Position numbers and translations under genes: made by a program. From assembly GCA_027491785.1 (NCBI GenBank), contig JAOZGJ010000017.1, positions 1 to 37,936 of the forward strand: a stretch of DNA of 37,936 bases, given 5' to 3'. Below, in pieces: positions 23,601-32,500 of the stretch. Origin of the DNA: Thermoproteota archaeon. Lineage in GTDB: Archaea > Korarchaeota > Korarchaeia > Korarchaeales > Korarchaeaceae. The notes below the pieces were generated by a model that did not search any database, had not been told where the DNA came from, and was given only the letters and a program-made list of their open reading frames with translations. How positions within the stretch are numbered: position 1 is the first letter of the stretch; each line of letters opens with the position of its first letter.

Positions 23601-24629
23601 TACAGTCCTACTGGAGAAATTAACCCTCTTTCCTATCAAATTCTTCCTAAGTCTTCCCTCCTTACCGCCCAGCCTCTGGAACAAGGACTTAAGAGGTCTC
23701 CTCGTACCTTTCTGAGTAGCTACAGGCATGCTAGCAGCAGCATTATTGAAAAATACGCTAACCCAGTATTGCAGTAGGTCCCATTCGCTCTCTACCATGC
23801 TACTGGGAGCTCCAAGCCTTTTTGAGTTGTGTAGCTTCCTATTCACCTTTAGTATCTCTACTAAAATGTGAGTTAGATCATCCTCAGACCTCTCACCAGT
23901 CTCTAAATATATTGAGGGCCTAACAGGAAGCGGAGGTACCAAGAGAACTGTAAGTACCGTCCATTCAGGTCTGGCCCTCTCTGGATTAAATCCTATTAGG
24001 AGAGAATCATCGTCACTTACCCTCTCAAGTATATCTCTTATCTCAGTCGGCCAGAGCCTCCTAGGTTCAGGTTCCCTCACTATAAATTTGTATACCTCTT
24101 CTAGCTCAACTTTCTGTATATCAGCACCGCAGTGAGGGCATTTCCTATGCTTCTTAACGTACTTCTTCACCTCTTCCCTGACTTCCCTGACAAGACTATC
24201 ATCTATTTTCTTATCAGGATTCTTAGCTGCAGCTTCCTTAGCTCTAGCTATAAACTCGGATCTAACGTCTTCAGGTAAGAGAACCTTTCCACACTTATGG
24301 CATACGGTATTCAAGGCATCCTTCAGTCTCTTGACATATCCTATATGGACTACAGGCATGGCTAGCTCTACCCTACCAAAGTGGCCAGGACAATTCTTTG
24401 GATAGTTACCACAAATTGGACACCTCTTCCTGGGATTTATGGTTCCTAGCCTTGGATCTAGAACACCTCCTTGTATTGGGAGACCGCCTTCATCGTAGGC
24501 CGTTGGCTCTGTTATCTCTATAAAGCCTATCCTCCTTGCGTCCGATGGCGATATTAGGCCAAACATGACCCTCCTTAAACTGTAGGGAATGGCTTCCTCG
24601 TCTCTAACAGGCTCCCATATAAGCGCCAT
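20652..24629 (-). CDS. rpoA: DNA-directed RNA polymerase subunit A, unsplit (Rpo1N + Rpo1C)
   Basis: This 1325-residue chain joins the regions that most Euryarchaeota and Crenarchaeota encode as separate A' and A''. The N-terminal clamp has the Zn motif CPICGNYPKNCPGHFG and a second site (CHKCGKVL ... CPHCGA). The catalytic loop NADFDGDEMN at about residue 477 carries the three Mg-binding Asp residues. The bridge helix region at about 840 reads HAMSSRESLIDKGRRTEDSGYFYRR, against a near-universal HAMGGREGLxDTAVxTAxxGYxxRR. The trigger-loop base at about 983 reads AQSIAEPTTQMVLRTFH, against AQSIGEPxTQMxxxTFH; the key Leu, Arg and His remain. The frame is intact and all neighbours are standard, so this is the cell's working subunit. 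The start has GGGGATGATC upstream; RpoB ends 21 bases before it. Confidence 0.97.
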   Translation of the reverse strand: MALIWEPVRDEEAIPYSLRRVMFGLISPSDARRIGFIEITEPTAYDEGGLPIQGGVLDPRLGTINPRKRCPICGNYPKNCPGHFGRVELAMPVVHIGYVKRLKDALNTVCHKCGKVLLPEDVRSEFIARAKEAAAKNPDKKIDDSLVREVREEVKKYVKKHRKCPHCGADIQKVELEEVYKFIVREPEPRRLWPTEIRDILERVSDDDSLLIGFNPERARPEWTVLTVLLVPPLPVRPSIYLETGERSEDDLTHILVEILKVNRKLHNSKRLGAPSSMVESEWDLLQYWVSVFFNNAAASMPVATQKGTRRPLKSLFQRLGGKEGRLRKNLIGKRVNFSSRTVISPDPMIDIDEVGVPVEIAMVLTVPEYVNENNIEKLKELVMRGPDEYPGANTVRKGGITPISLKIIQRKGKDALKEIAEQLEPGDVVERHLMDGDYVIFNRQPSLHKLSMLGHRVKVLPGATFRLHPAVCVPYNADFDGDEMNLHAPQLLDGSIEAKELMGVKNNMLSPRTGGSIVGARQDLITVLYMITKKDSLFTKSEATRILSRAEITKLPEPAIKKPKELWTGKQLISVLLPEDLNFESVSKLAKGAECVDPSCPNDGYVLIRNGQLLSGVLDDDIVGTLVKGKLTIIDVLIRDYGGDVAADFLNKLLKIAAKEVLLYGITTSPKELMMPKEAYKEIDGIYSKLEEEVRKIIESRPITRKAAVYRTKEELLRLMREEQMLEFDIVQTIDSFWSKVSDIVAKYVDPKSNVSVMAKTGARGSIANLSQIMGQVGQQKIKTRIGFVLTSGRPRKGYRDRVLSYFERGDLSPEARGFVRNSYMKGLNPAEFIFHAMSSRESLIDKGRRTEDSGYFYRRVANSLKDVYVSYDETVRDSMGHIIQFRFGGDGFDPTKLFRGEPVNVEMILEKHVKNARKRGISKARIEEALRKAGLPLSLADKIYKAKPREPELQKIIEDLKEGFDNAKVEVLTPIGLISAQSIAEPTTQMVLRTFHAPGLLALDVTHGVERFKELVFYASTSTPTMEIHLKPECMDDEMKVRKVIRSIRELRVRDLIEEYAIDNFGYRLILKPDMKALNTNLITMDKFVGYIRSAVKNMKGEVSIEGDNIVVELFEAAKREKPLQTLRSWSYRVLDKLVSGMKGIKRAWIETVEVDGKKEYVVRTSGSNLREVLNLDCVDVSKTITNDCKEIEKVLGIEAARNCIYKELARILDEQGLEVDKRYISLIADTMTFSGTIEAIRLQAAGVSSGFFSEMKTPLSKMAFEWTTHVILNTARRGEDNPIAGPLDALIMGQTPPIGTGRVSVRWDLSKHYGKGEGTDEQ

Positions 24630-24650
24630 GAGATCATCCCCCGTTTCCCC

Positions 24651-27600
24651 TTATACCTCCTCCTTCACATCCAGTCTCACATCTACGTGCCCGCTCACGA
24701 GCTCATCTAAGAAAAGCTTCGAGGCATGACTCGTTATCAAGGGCTTTACCTCAACGGAAGATTGGCATCTTGGGCAGAAGAACTCGTTTGTCTTCTGATT
24801 AAAGAAAGCTACGGTCCCACAGTTCTTACATACGTAGATTATCGTTTTATCTGATTGCTCTACATATCTATCCCTTATGACAGAAGCAGCTCCATGGGAA
24901 ATCAGGACCTCCCCTTCCATCTCGCCTAGTCTTAGGCCACCACCCCTAGCTCTTCCCTCTACCGGCTGCCTCGTAAGCAGTTGCATCTGACCTCTAGCTC
25001 TCGCATGTATCTTATCTCTCACCATGTGCTTAAGCCTTTGATAGTAGCTCACACCTATGAATATGGGAGCCTTAATCATCCTCCCAGTTCTCCCATCGTA
25101 CATTATCTCCTCGCCGCTGTATTCGAATCCTAGCTTCTTTAGAGCCTCCATCAGATCTTCTACTGGTTCAGACATGAAAGGAGTTCCATCAACGAACCTT
25201 CCCTCAAGGGCTCCGACCTTTCCTGCCAAAATCTCATAGAGCTGGCCTATCGTCATCCTAGATGGTATCGCATGGGGATCCAGTACTATGTCAGGCACGA
25301 TGCCATCGGAAGTGAAGGGCATATCTTCTTGTCTGTATATCATTCCAAGGACACCTTTTTGCCCATGCCTAGTTGCAAACTTATCTCCAAGCTCAGGTGG
25401 TCTAGTATCCCTGACCTTAACTCTTACCAGTTTCTCTCCTCCAGTCTTTGTAGCTAGGAGTACATCTGAAATAACTCCCCTTTCCCAGGCCCTCATTGAA
25501 ATAGAAGTATCCCTTCTCTCGAATGTATACTGATAACCTCCCCCAATGGAGAGCTCTGGGGAGAACCTTGGTGGGCTAGTTTTGCCTATTAGTACATCTC
25601 CACCTTCAACATAAGTCTCCGGATCTACAATACCATCTTCTCCCAATTTCTGGTAATACTGCTCTTCCTTCTTACCTGAGACCTTCTTTAGAGGTAATGG
25701 ATTCTCAAACTTATCCCCTTCTATTATGGCCTGTCTCCTTGCCTCAGTTTCGTAAGTCCTGAAGAAAACCGCCCTTGCAGCGCCCCTATCTATCGAGCCC
25801 TTTGACATGACCAAGGCGTCATCCATATTATAGCCGTCCATCGGTATCAAAGCCACAACCAAGTTCTGGCCCGATGGTCTGTAATCATAGCCAGTTATTT
25901 CGGCTCCTCTTGTCCTTACTATTGGTCTCTGTGGATAAAACATGAGGAATGCTCTGCTATCAAACCTAAGCCTCCAATTGGCTATATACTCCCCTAAACC
26001 TTGCCTCACCATGTTAGCTCCTATAATGTCCCTCGGTATATTGTTATGCTCGGCATAAGGTATTTGAAGAGCAGCCACGCCGAACATCGCGTAGGGAGCG
26101 AAGTCCAGATGAGTATGTTTCCCATTGAGTTCGCTTAAGCTGTAAGCTATAACTGCGGATTCTTCCTCATCCACATCCAATAACTCCACAATTCCCTGCT
26201 TTACTAGGTCAGAAAAGCTTATATTACCGGCTTCTATATCAGGAAGGAGCTTTATGGCCATATCTATCTTATCTACCGGTATTAAGGGTCTTCTCATCCT
26301 TCCTGCATCAGCATTAATGTAGATCGAATTATCCTCCCTATTGTATACGAAATTAACTTCAGGGCTCATATTTGGCCTATTCTCCTTAAGATAAGAGATT
26401 AGATCATCAGGTCTATCTGTAAAAGCTATGAGCTTTCCATTAACATATATCGGAACAAGGCTTCCGACCTCCTTAGGGCTTGCTTGGGCTGCAGGCTTAG
26501 CTCCCCATTCTAGGATGAGCTCTATTATCGGTTCTGGATCTGTTCCGAAAGTTACATCAGTAAAAGCAGCTAAACTCCTGACAAGACCCACATTAGTTCC
26601 CTCAGGAGTTTCCAATGGGCATAATCTACCTATAGAAGTTCCATGTATCTGTCTAGCCTCATGAAGGGGCAATCCAGCGGGTAGAGGGGAGTTAACCCTC
26701 CTCAGGTGGTGCAGTGTCGCTATGTAATTCGTCCTCTCCAAGTTCTGGCTTACTCCCAGATCCCCTCCTGGCCAAGCTCCTGTTGCGACTGCCCTTAATA
26801 TGCGCTGAGTTATCATTTTCTGACTCATTAAAATTCTCCTGACATCTAGATCGTATACTCCACTGCTAAGCTGCTCATCCGCCTTTTCCTTAAGTCTCCT
26901 CACGAGCTGATAAAAAGCATCCCTGAAGACTTCCTGCATCAAAGTTCCTGCAAGCCTTAATCTCTTATTGGAGAAATGATCCTTATCGTCTGGGTCTACC
27001 TTCCCCCTAACTACTTTAAGCAGCTTCTCTATCATCTTAGCGAGGAAATACGCCTTGACTATGTTATCCTCCTCGCTATTTCCTATGTGAGGCAGTAGGT
27101 TATTTTTCAAATACTCTTTAGCGTATCTGATTCTATCGGGCTTTGGAACTGCCTGAACAAGCCTCCTTCCTATGTAGTCCAAAGCCTCCTCCCTAGTGAG
27201 CATTCCAAGGGTTCCTTCTTCCTCTGCCCTTCTCTGGACATCATCTAAGCTGTAAAGGAACTCGTTCCTTATCTCATCATCGTTTGATATGGCATTGACT
27301 ATATCCTCGTCCCTCTCTAAGCCAAGGGCCTTGAGGAGCATGGCAACGGGGACTCCCCTTATAGCTCCAGTCGATGCTTTTATGGTTCCATCCCTCGTAT
27401 AATACTCCAGGTAAAGCCTTGTTCTGAGCCCCGCCTTCGCTGATACTATTTGAGCCACATGAGAGTAGGGTTTATTTTCCGCAGTGGTCTGCTCTACTAT
27501 TACCTTGTTTGGAGCCAAATCATCTCTTATTACAAGCACCCTTTCAGATCCGTTGATGATGAAATAACCTCCTGGATCTCTAGGATCCTCCCCCTTCTCG

Positions 27601-28019
27601 ATGAGCCTCTTCTCATCGAGCCCATATAGATAGCATCCTTTAGACTTCACCATTATGGGTATGTGCCCTATCCTGATCCTCTCGCTCTTTAGCTCCATGC
27701 CGCCTGAATAGATCTTTACCTCGAGCTCTATAGGAGCTAGGTAATTGGCATTCCTAAGCCTTATCTCATTGGGCATCGCAGGTAGAGAGGATCCATCGTA
27801 TTCCTCGACCTCTGGCCTGCCCACATATACCTTGCTCAATACAAGTTTATAGTTCTCTACAAGCTCTAATTCCTTAAAAGCATCTACAACCTCCTGTATT
27901 CCCATTTCCAGAAACCTATTGAAGGATTCTATTTGGACATCCGAGAGCTTCCGCTCTCGAAAATACGCCTTGACTATGGGATAAAAATCAACATTTAAAC
28001 CATCTTTCTGGATTGACAC
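24651..28019 (-). CDS. rpoB: DNA-directed RNA polymerase subunit B, unsplit (Rpo2)
   Basis: The 1122-residue subunit covers all of Rpb2: lobe and protrusion (GYFIINGSERVLV, fork region LCPLETPEGTNVGLV), hybrid-binding domain (GDKFATRHGQKG with its active-site Lys residues) and clamp Zn ribbon (CKNCG ... CPRCQSS). It is one chain, unlike the split B'/B'' of some methanogens. Two conserved catalytic-face motifs differ: YNMEDA is YNMDDA (the Glu corresponds to yeast Rpb2 Glu836, the Asp is kept), and RxGEMERDC is RLGEMEGEV. Both were checked at codon level. GTG 28019 is the start; AGGTGG lies upstream. RpoH ends 29 bases before. Confidence 0.97.
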   Translation of the reverse strand: MSIQKDGLNVDFYPIVKAYFRERKLSDVQIESFNRFLEMGIQEVVDAFKELELVENYKLVLSKVYVGRPEVEEYDGSSLPAMPNEIRLRNANYLAPIELEVKIYSGGMELKSERIRIGHIPIMVKSKGCYLYGLDEKRLIEKGEDPRDPGGYFIINGSERVLVIRDDLAPNKVIVEQTTAENKPYSHVAQIVSAKAGLRTRLYLEYYTRDGTIKASTGAIRGVPVAMLLKALGLERDEDIVNAISNDDEIRNEFLYSLDDVQRRAEEEGTLGMLTREEALDYIGRRLVQAVPKPDRIRYAKEYLKNNLLPHIGNSEEDNIVKAYFLAKMIEKLLKVVRGKVDPDDKDHFSNKRLRLAGTLMQEVFRDAFYQLVRRLKEKADEQLSSGVYDLDVRRILMSQKMITQRILRAVATGAWPGGDLGVSQNLERTNYIATLHHLRRVNSPLPAGLPLHEARQIHGTSIGRLCPLETPEGTNVGLVRSLAAFTDVTFGTDPEPIIELILEWGAKPAAQASPKEVGSLVPIYVNGKLIAFTDRPDDLISYLKENRPNMSPEVNFVYNREDNSIYINADAGRMRRPLIPVDKIDMAIKLLPDIEAGNISFSDLVKQGIVELLDVDEEESAVIAYSLSELNGKHTHLDFAPYAMFGVAALQIPYAEHNNIPRDIIGANMVRQGLGEYIANWRLRFDSRAFLMFYPQRPIVRTRGAEITGYDYRPSGQNLVVALIPMDGYNMDDALVMSKGSIDRGAARAVFFRTYETEARRQAIIEGDKFENPLPLKKVSGKKEEQYYQKLGEDGIVDPETYVEGGDVLIGKTSPPRFSPELSIGGGYQYTFERRDTSISMRAWERGVISDVLLATKTGGEKLVRVKVRDTRPPELGDKFATRHGQKGVLGMIYRQEDMPFTSDGIVPDIVLDPHAIPSRMTIGQLYEILAGKVGALEGRFVDGTPFMSEPVEDLMEALKKLGFEYSGEEIMYDGRTGRMIKAPIFIGVSYYQRLKHMVRDKIHARARGQMQLLTRQPVEGRARGGGLRLGEMEGEVLISHGAASVIRDRYVEQSDKTIIYVCKNCGTVAFFNQKTNEFFCPRCQSSVEVKPLITSHASKLFLDELVSGHVDVRLDVKEEV

Positions 28020-28048
28020 AACAAACCCCCACCTAACAGAATATTATC

Positions 28049-28468
28049 TCAAGAACTTCTCAAACTAACGACTCTTCTGTAGTAATAGCCCTCTTCACGA
28101 TGTATCCTAATGATATCTCCCTCCTTAGCCCCTATCTTCTCTACTATAGGATCTGTGATGAGTATCATGGGAAAATAATCTAGTGAACCATATTTCTTCA
28201 CCAGCCACTCTTTTTCCTCATCACTTATTAACTCATGCTTAGGAACCATGAAGTTTTCGGTTGGATCATATTTCATTACCCTCTTGACCTTTCTGGTACC
28301 CTTTTTCTGAGCCTTCTTAGTGGCCTTTGATTTCTTGGTGATCTTCCGCTTTCTCTCCTTACCAGTAGCTCCTTTACTCTTACCTCTAACACCCCTCTTC
28401 TTACCTTTAGATGAAGAGGATTCCGGCTTTAGGTCTGAATCAACAGGAACATCATCAAGCTCTACCAA
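28049..28468 (-). CDS. rpoH: RNA polymerase subunit H (Rpo5) with long basic N-terminal extension
   Basis: The last 75 or so residues match archaeal Rpo5: MVPKHELISDEEKEWLVKKYG, LDYFPMILITDPIVEKIGAKEGDIIRIHR and GYYYRRVV. Rpo5 forms part of the downstream jaw. Archaeal Rpo5 is usually 75-90 residues; this one has 139, with an N-terminal tail of about 65 residues that is acidic/Ser-rich first and then strongly Lys/Arg-rich with little order. The start is TTG 28468, with GGGGGTGC at good spacing. A shorter start at ATG inside (KRVMKYDP) is possible but lacks a ribosome-binding site. It is the first gene of the rpoH-to-S7 string and shares a promoter with the divergent gamma-subunit gene. Confidence 0.92.
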   Translation of the reverse strand: MVELDDVPVDSDLKPESSSSKGKKRGVRGKSKGATGKERKRKITKKSKATKKAQKKGTRKVKRVMKYDPTENFMVPKHELISDEEKEWLVKKYGSLDYFPMILITDPIVEKIGAKEGDIIRIHREEGYYYRRVVSLRSS

Positions 28469-28519
28469 ATAAGCACCCCCTTAAAGGGAACACTAGCATC
28501 AGTTTGAGATGTAATACGG

Positions 28520-28528
28520 TTTTAAAAA
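28520..28528. promoter_or_regulatory. Shared TATA element of rpoH and the oxidoreductase gamma gene
   Basis: TTTTAAAAA in the 92-base divergent gap reads as a TATA box on both strands. Predicted leaders are about 30 bases for rpoH and 11 for the gamma-subunit gene, both long enough for the G-rich ribosome-binding sites seen. Confidence 0.5.
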
Positions 28529-28560
28529 GTTTACACCTGAATGAGTATAGGGGATTCTGT

Positions 28561-29166
28561 TTGGACAAGGACCTGATAGAAATCAGGTGGCATGGTAGAG
28601 GTGGCCAAGGAGCCGTTCTCGCATCTAGGATAGTAGCAAAATCTGCCTTTCTAGAGGGAAAATGGTCACAAGCCTTCCCGTTCTTTGGTGCGGAAAGAAG
28701 GGGGGCTCCTGTTATGGCCTTCACTCGTGTCTCCAATTCTCAAATAAGGCTAAGAAGCCAGGTATATGAGCCAGATATTTTGGTACTAATAGATCCGATG
28801 TTTCTCAACTTAGAACTAGCATGGAGGGGAGTTAAGCCAGATACGATCGTCGTGATGAACATACCAGAGGATCCCAGTAGGATATTTCTACCTAGAAGGG
28901 TTAAGAGCTTGGCTACAGTAGATGCTACTTCCATAGCCATGGATTTGAATTTGAAAGTAGCTGGACTTCCCGTTCCCAACTCCGCCATGGTAGGGGCTCT
29001 CATAAAAGCTACCGGAATAGTAAAGCTAGAGAGCGCGGAAGAGGCTATTAGATCCCTCATGAGGCGCCTGACCGATGAAAACATTCAGGCCCTAAGAAGG
29101 GCATACGAGGGGACAAAAATCGTGGAAGAACCTAAATTTGTACCTGAGATCCTAGGAGAAGGGTAG
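28561..29166 (+). CDS. 2-oxoacid:ferredoxin oxidoreductase gamma subunit
   Basis: The 201-residue protein has the gamma-domain signature IEIRWHGRGGQGAVLASRIVAKSA, then AFPFFGAERRGAPVMAFTRVS, PDILVLIDPMFL and GLPVPNSAMVGALIKATG. This domain joins alpha, beta and delta subunits in pyruvate, 2-oxoisovalerate or related ferredoxin oxidoreductases (CoA-dependent oxidative decarboxylation). None of the partner genes is adjacent, which is unusual, so the specific enzyme cannot be named. The start is TTG 28561 with GGGGAT six bases upstream; the longer open frame to 28411 crosses rpoH antisense and has no family match. A stem-loop with a pyrimidine tract follows the stop. Confidence 0.9.
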   Translation: MDKDLIEIRWHGRGGQGAVLASRIVAKSAFLEGKWSQAFPFFGAERRGAPVMAFTRVSNSQIRLRSQVYEPDILVLIDPMFLNLELAWRGVKPDTIVVMNIPEDPSRIFLPRRVKSLATVDATSIAMDLNLKVAGLPVPNSAMVGALIKATGIVKLESAEEAIRSLMRRLTDENIQALRRAYEGTKIVEEPKFVPEILGEG

Positions 29167-29197
29167 GTGTACAACACCTTTCCTTTCCCTTAATTTA
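29165..29197 (+). terminator. Stem-loop and T-rich tract after the gamma-subunit gene
   Basis: AGGTGT and ACACCT form a six-base stem with a three-base loop, starting within the stop codon, followed by a pyrimidine-rich run (TTCCTTTCCCTTAATTTATTT). It fits archaeal T-rich termination and separates this gene from the convergent elf1. Confidence 0.45.
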
Positions 29198-29198
29198 T

Positions 29199-29444
29199 TT
29201 ATACCTGCTCTTCTCCCTCTATGAACGAATCAAAAAATCTCGTATATACATCTACTTTAGTTTCACCTGGTAGAAGATCCATCTCCTTCACTAAACCGCA
29301 GTTAAAGCATTTTATTATGGCCTTACCTTCTTTCTCGTGGAGCTCTACCATAATAGAGTTATGCTGGCATACTGGACATCTAAAGAAGGCAGATTTCCTT
29401 CTCCTCCTTATAGGTAAGGTTGTCCTTCTCTTCCTCCTTCCCAA
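29199..29444 (-). CDS. elf1: Elf1-family transcription elongation factor (zinc ribbon)
   Basis: The 81-residue protein has a basic N-terminus (MGRRKRRTTLPIRRRRK), then a Zn ribbon with Cys23-x2-Cys26 and Cys46-x2-Cys49, and the VDVYTRFFDSF ending of Elf1 proteins. Eukaryotic Elf1 travels with RNA polymerase II; the archaeal form is found in TACK and Asgard lineages and is presumed to act on elongation too. The start is TTG 29444 with AGGTG upstream. It is divergent from polC and shares a TATA element, and convergent with the gamma-subunit gene. It lies just beyond the rpoH end of the polymerase string. Confidence 0.88.
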   Translation of the reverse strand: MGRRKRRTTLPIRRRRKSAFFRCPVCQHNSIMVELHEKEGKAIIKCFNCGLVKEMDLLPGETKVDVYTRFFDSFIEGEEQV

Positions 29445-29477
29445 CTAAGCACACCTATGACAAAAGCAATTCTATTC

Positions 29478-29485
29478 ATTTAAAT
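29478..29485. promoter_or_regulatory. Palindromic TATA element between elf1 and polC
   Basis: ATTTAAAT is a perfect palindrome in the 103-base divergent gap. Expected starts leave a leader of about 40 bases for polC and 12 for elf1. A further T/A stretch, GTTTATAC at 29525-29532, is too near the polC start to serve it. Confidence 0.45.
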
Positions 29486-29547
29486 AACTTCCATATCCAC
29501 GGAGCTGACATGGCACACATGACTGTTTATACCCAAGGGATGATCTC

Positions 29548-32500
29548 ATGCTCGGTATGGTAGTAGAAGAATACTTCTCATCCCTTGAGAAAGAGCTTAG
29601 CAGGGTAATAGAAGTAGCTAAAAGGGCTAGATCATTGGGATACGATCCGACCACCGACATAGAGATAGAGATAGCCAATGAACTGCATGAGAGAATCGTG
29701 GCCCTATTCCAAGTGGAGTCCTTAGGGGAGAGGGTGAAGTACTGGCTTGATAAAACAGGGAACAAGGTAGAGACAGCCTTTAGAGTAATAGCAGAGATAA
29801 TCCCTAAAGAAGGAGAGGAAAAAAAGATTGAGATAAAGGGAAATGACGAATACAGGGCTGAATTAGCGTTAAGGGCTGGCATGGCCATAATAACGGATGC
29901 CACGGTCTCAGCTCCGATAGAGGGCATAAGCAAGGTGAAGATAAAGGGATCTGGAAAGGACTCGTACCTCTCGGTGTACTACAACGGACCTATTAGAACT
30001 GCGGGTGGTACGGAAGGAGCTATTAGCGTTCTGATGGCTGATTATATAAGGCAAAGGCTCGGTCTTTCTAGGTTCATACCTACTCATGAGGAGGTAGAGA
30101 GATACGTCGAGGAGGTGTTCCTCTACAAGAGGGTGGCTCACCTCCAGTATAACTCAGAGCCGGATGAGGTTAGGAGAGCTGTTCGTGGCATACCAGTAGA
30201 AGTTACCGGTCCTCCTACGGAGAAAGAAGAAGTATCTTCCTTTAGAAATCTGCCTAGAGTGGAAACTAACAGGCTTAGAGGAGGTGCGATTCTAGTAATA
30301 AATGATTGCATAATACAGAAGTCAAAGAAGTTAAAGAAGACGATAAAGCAGCTCAAAGAGTCCTCCATAGACTTTGATGATTCGGAGTGGAGATGGCTAG
30401 GCGGAGATGAAGGAGGTAAGTCCGAAGAAGTTGAAGGTGAGAACAGGCAGAAGAATGAGGAGGGATGCCCGGTAATACCTCCCTCCTATAAGTACTTGAA
30501 AGACGCTGTTATGGGAAGACCAATCCTCTCTTACCCATCTCGCATAGGAGGATTCAGATTGAGATATGGGAGAGCTAGAAATACCGGTCTTGCTTCTATA
30601 GGGATAAGTCCATCTACTATGTACATAGTAGATAGTTTCGTGGCAGTAGGTACTCAAGTGAGGATAGAGAGACCGGGAAAGAGTGCTGTGGTAATGCCGG
30701 TTGACTGGCTAGAGGGTCCGACAGTGAAGCTGAGCGATGGAAGTGTAATAAGGGTGGATGATCCTGAAGATGCCTATAAGCTATCTGGTCAGGTAAAGGA
30801 GATAGTACATCTCGGAGATGTCTTAATAGGATATGGGGAATTCCTTGAGAATAATCACAGGCTGCTCCCGGCTGCTTGGACTGAGGAATGGTGGTACAGC
30901 CTGCTGAAGAGGAGGGCTAAGGAATTAGGGGTAGAGCCTCCTGTCGATAGATGGCAAAAGCTTTCCTTCATGGAAGCCCTAGAAATCTCGAAGAAGTTTA
31001 ATGTACCACTACATCCCCGTCATACCTATTTTTGGGAGCATATAACTATAGAGGAGCTAGCTACCCTAATCAGTTCCCTGAGGAATGGACGGATAGAGAA
31101 TGGAGAAATCTATATAGCCCTAGAAAACGATGTAAAGGAGATCCTTGAGAAATTAGGTATACCTCATGAGGTTTGGGGAGATCTAATAAAGCTTGAGGGC
31201 GATGAAGCTAATCTACTCAGTTATATAGAATCGAGCCTTCCGAGAAGCATAGCAGAGGAGGACGAAGCTGCCCATGGTACCATATACTATCTGAATCGTC
31301 ATTTAGATGTGAAAATTATGCCTAAAGGACCAACTAAGATAGGTATGAGAATAGGGAGGCCAGAGAAGGCTAGGCCTAGGAAAATGAAACCACCCATCAA
31401 TTTACTATACCCCGTTGGGGAGCTGAAGGGAATGACTAGGTCCTTGGATGCTGCTTACAGGAACGGGAAGGTAGAAGTAGAGGTAGCATTGAGGGTCTGC
31501 CCGAACTGCGGGACAAGGACTACACTCTATAAATGCCCGAACTGCGGGACAAGGACTGTAACAATGAGGTTCTGTCCCATATGTGGGAGGCCTGTAAATG
31601 GTAGATGCAAAGACCATCCAGATGCCGAGCCGGTTCCATATGTGAAACTCAAGCTTAATTTGAAGGAGGAGGTAGACAGAGCCCTAAATAAACTTGGAGA
31701 AGGGCAGGAGGTCCTTAGTAAGGTTAAGGGGGTTAAAGGACTCACTAGTGGTTCTAAGCATCCAGAGATCATTGAGAAGGGAATACTCAGGGGGAAATAC
31801 GACTTATATGTCTTCAAGGATGGGACCGTGAGGTTCGATGCAGTCAATGCGGTTCTTACTCAATTCAAACCCAAGGAAATAGGAACTAGCATATACAAGC
31901 TTAGAGAGCTAGGCTACACAAGGGACATTAAAGGGGAAGAGCTGGTGGATGAGGATCAGCTGGTTGAGATAAAGGTTCAGGACATAATAATTCCTAGGGC
32001 CGCCGCTCACTACTTATTAAATATCTCGAAGTACATTGATGAGCTACTTGAGAAGGTTTACGGGCTTGAGCCTTTCTATAATCTAGAAAGGGAGGAAGAC
32101 CTAGTAGGTCAACTCGTTTTAACGATCTCCCCACATACATTCGTCGCTAACGTAGCTAGGATAATTGGATTCACCGATGCCGATGTACTTTACGCTCATC
32201 CCTTCCTTCATGCAGCCAAGAGGAGGAACATAGATGGGGACGAGGACTCCATCATGCTGGCTTTAGACGGATTACTCAACTTCTCTAGGGATTTCCTTCC
32301 ATCTACCCCAGGGGGTAGGGAAGATGCCCCCCTCATCATGGTAACTAGGGTCGATCCGGAATTCATAGACGATGAAGTATACAATATGGAGGTAGTCACC
32401 GAGTTTCCACCTGAATTCTACGAGGCGACCTACAGGTTCGAAGATCCAAGCAAAATGAAATCCATCATAAGGATAGTAGAATCGGAGCTCTCCATGGGAG

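Noticed and set aside
28411-28560. Longer start for the oxidoreductase gamma subunit
   Set aside because: The extension runs antisense into rpoH and through the shared promoter; TTG 28561 gives the normal family N-terminus.
29472-29933. Minus-strand frame of 153 codons over the start of polC
   Set aside because: Ser/Leu-rich shadow translation of conserved PolD sequence, with no ribosome-binding site or family resemblance.
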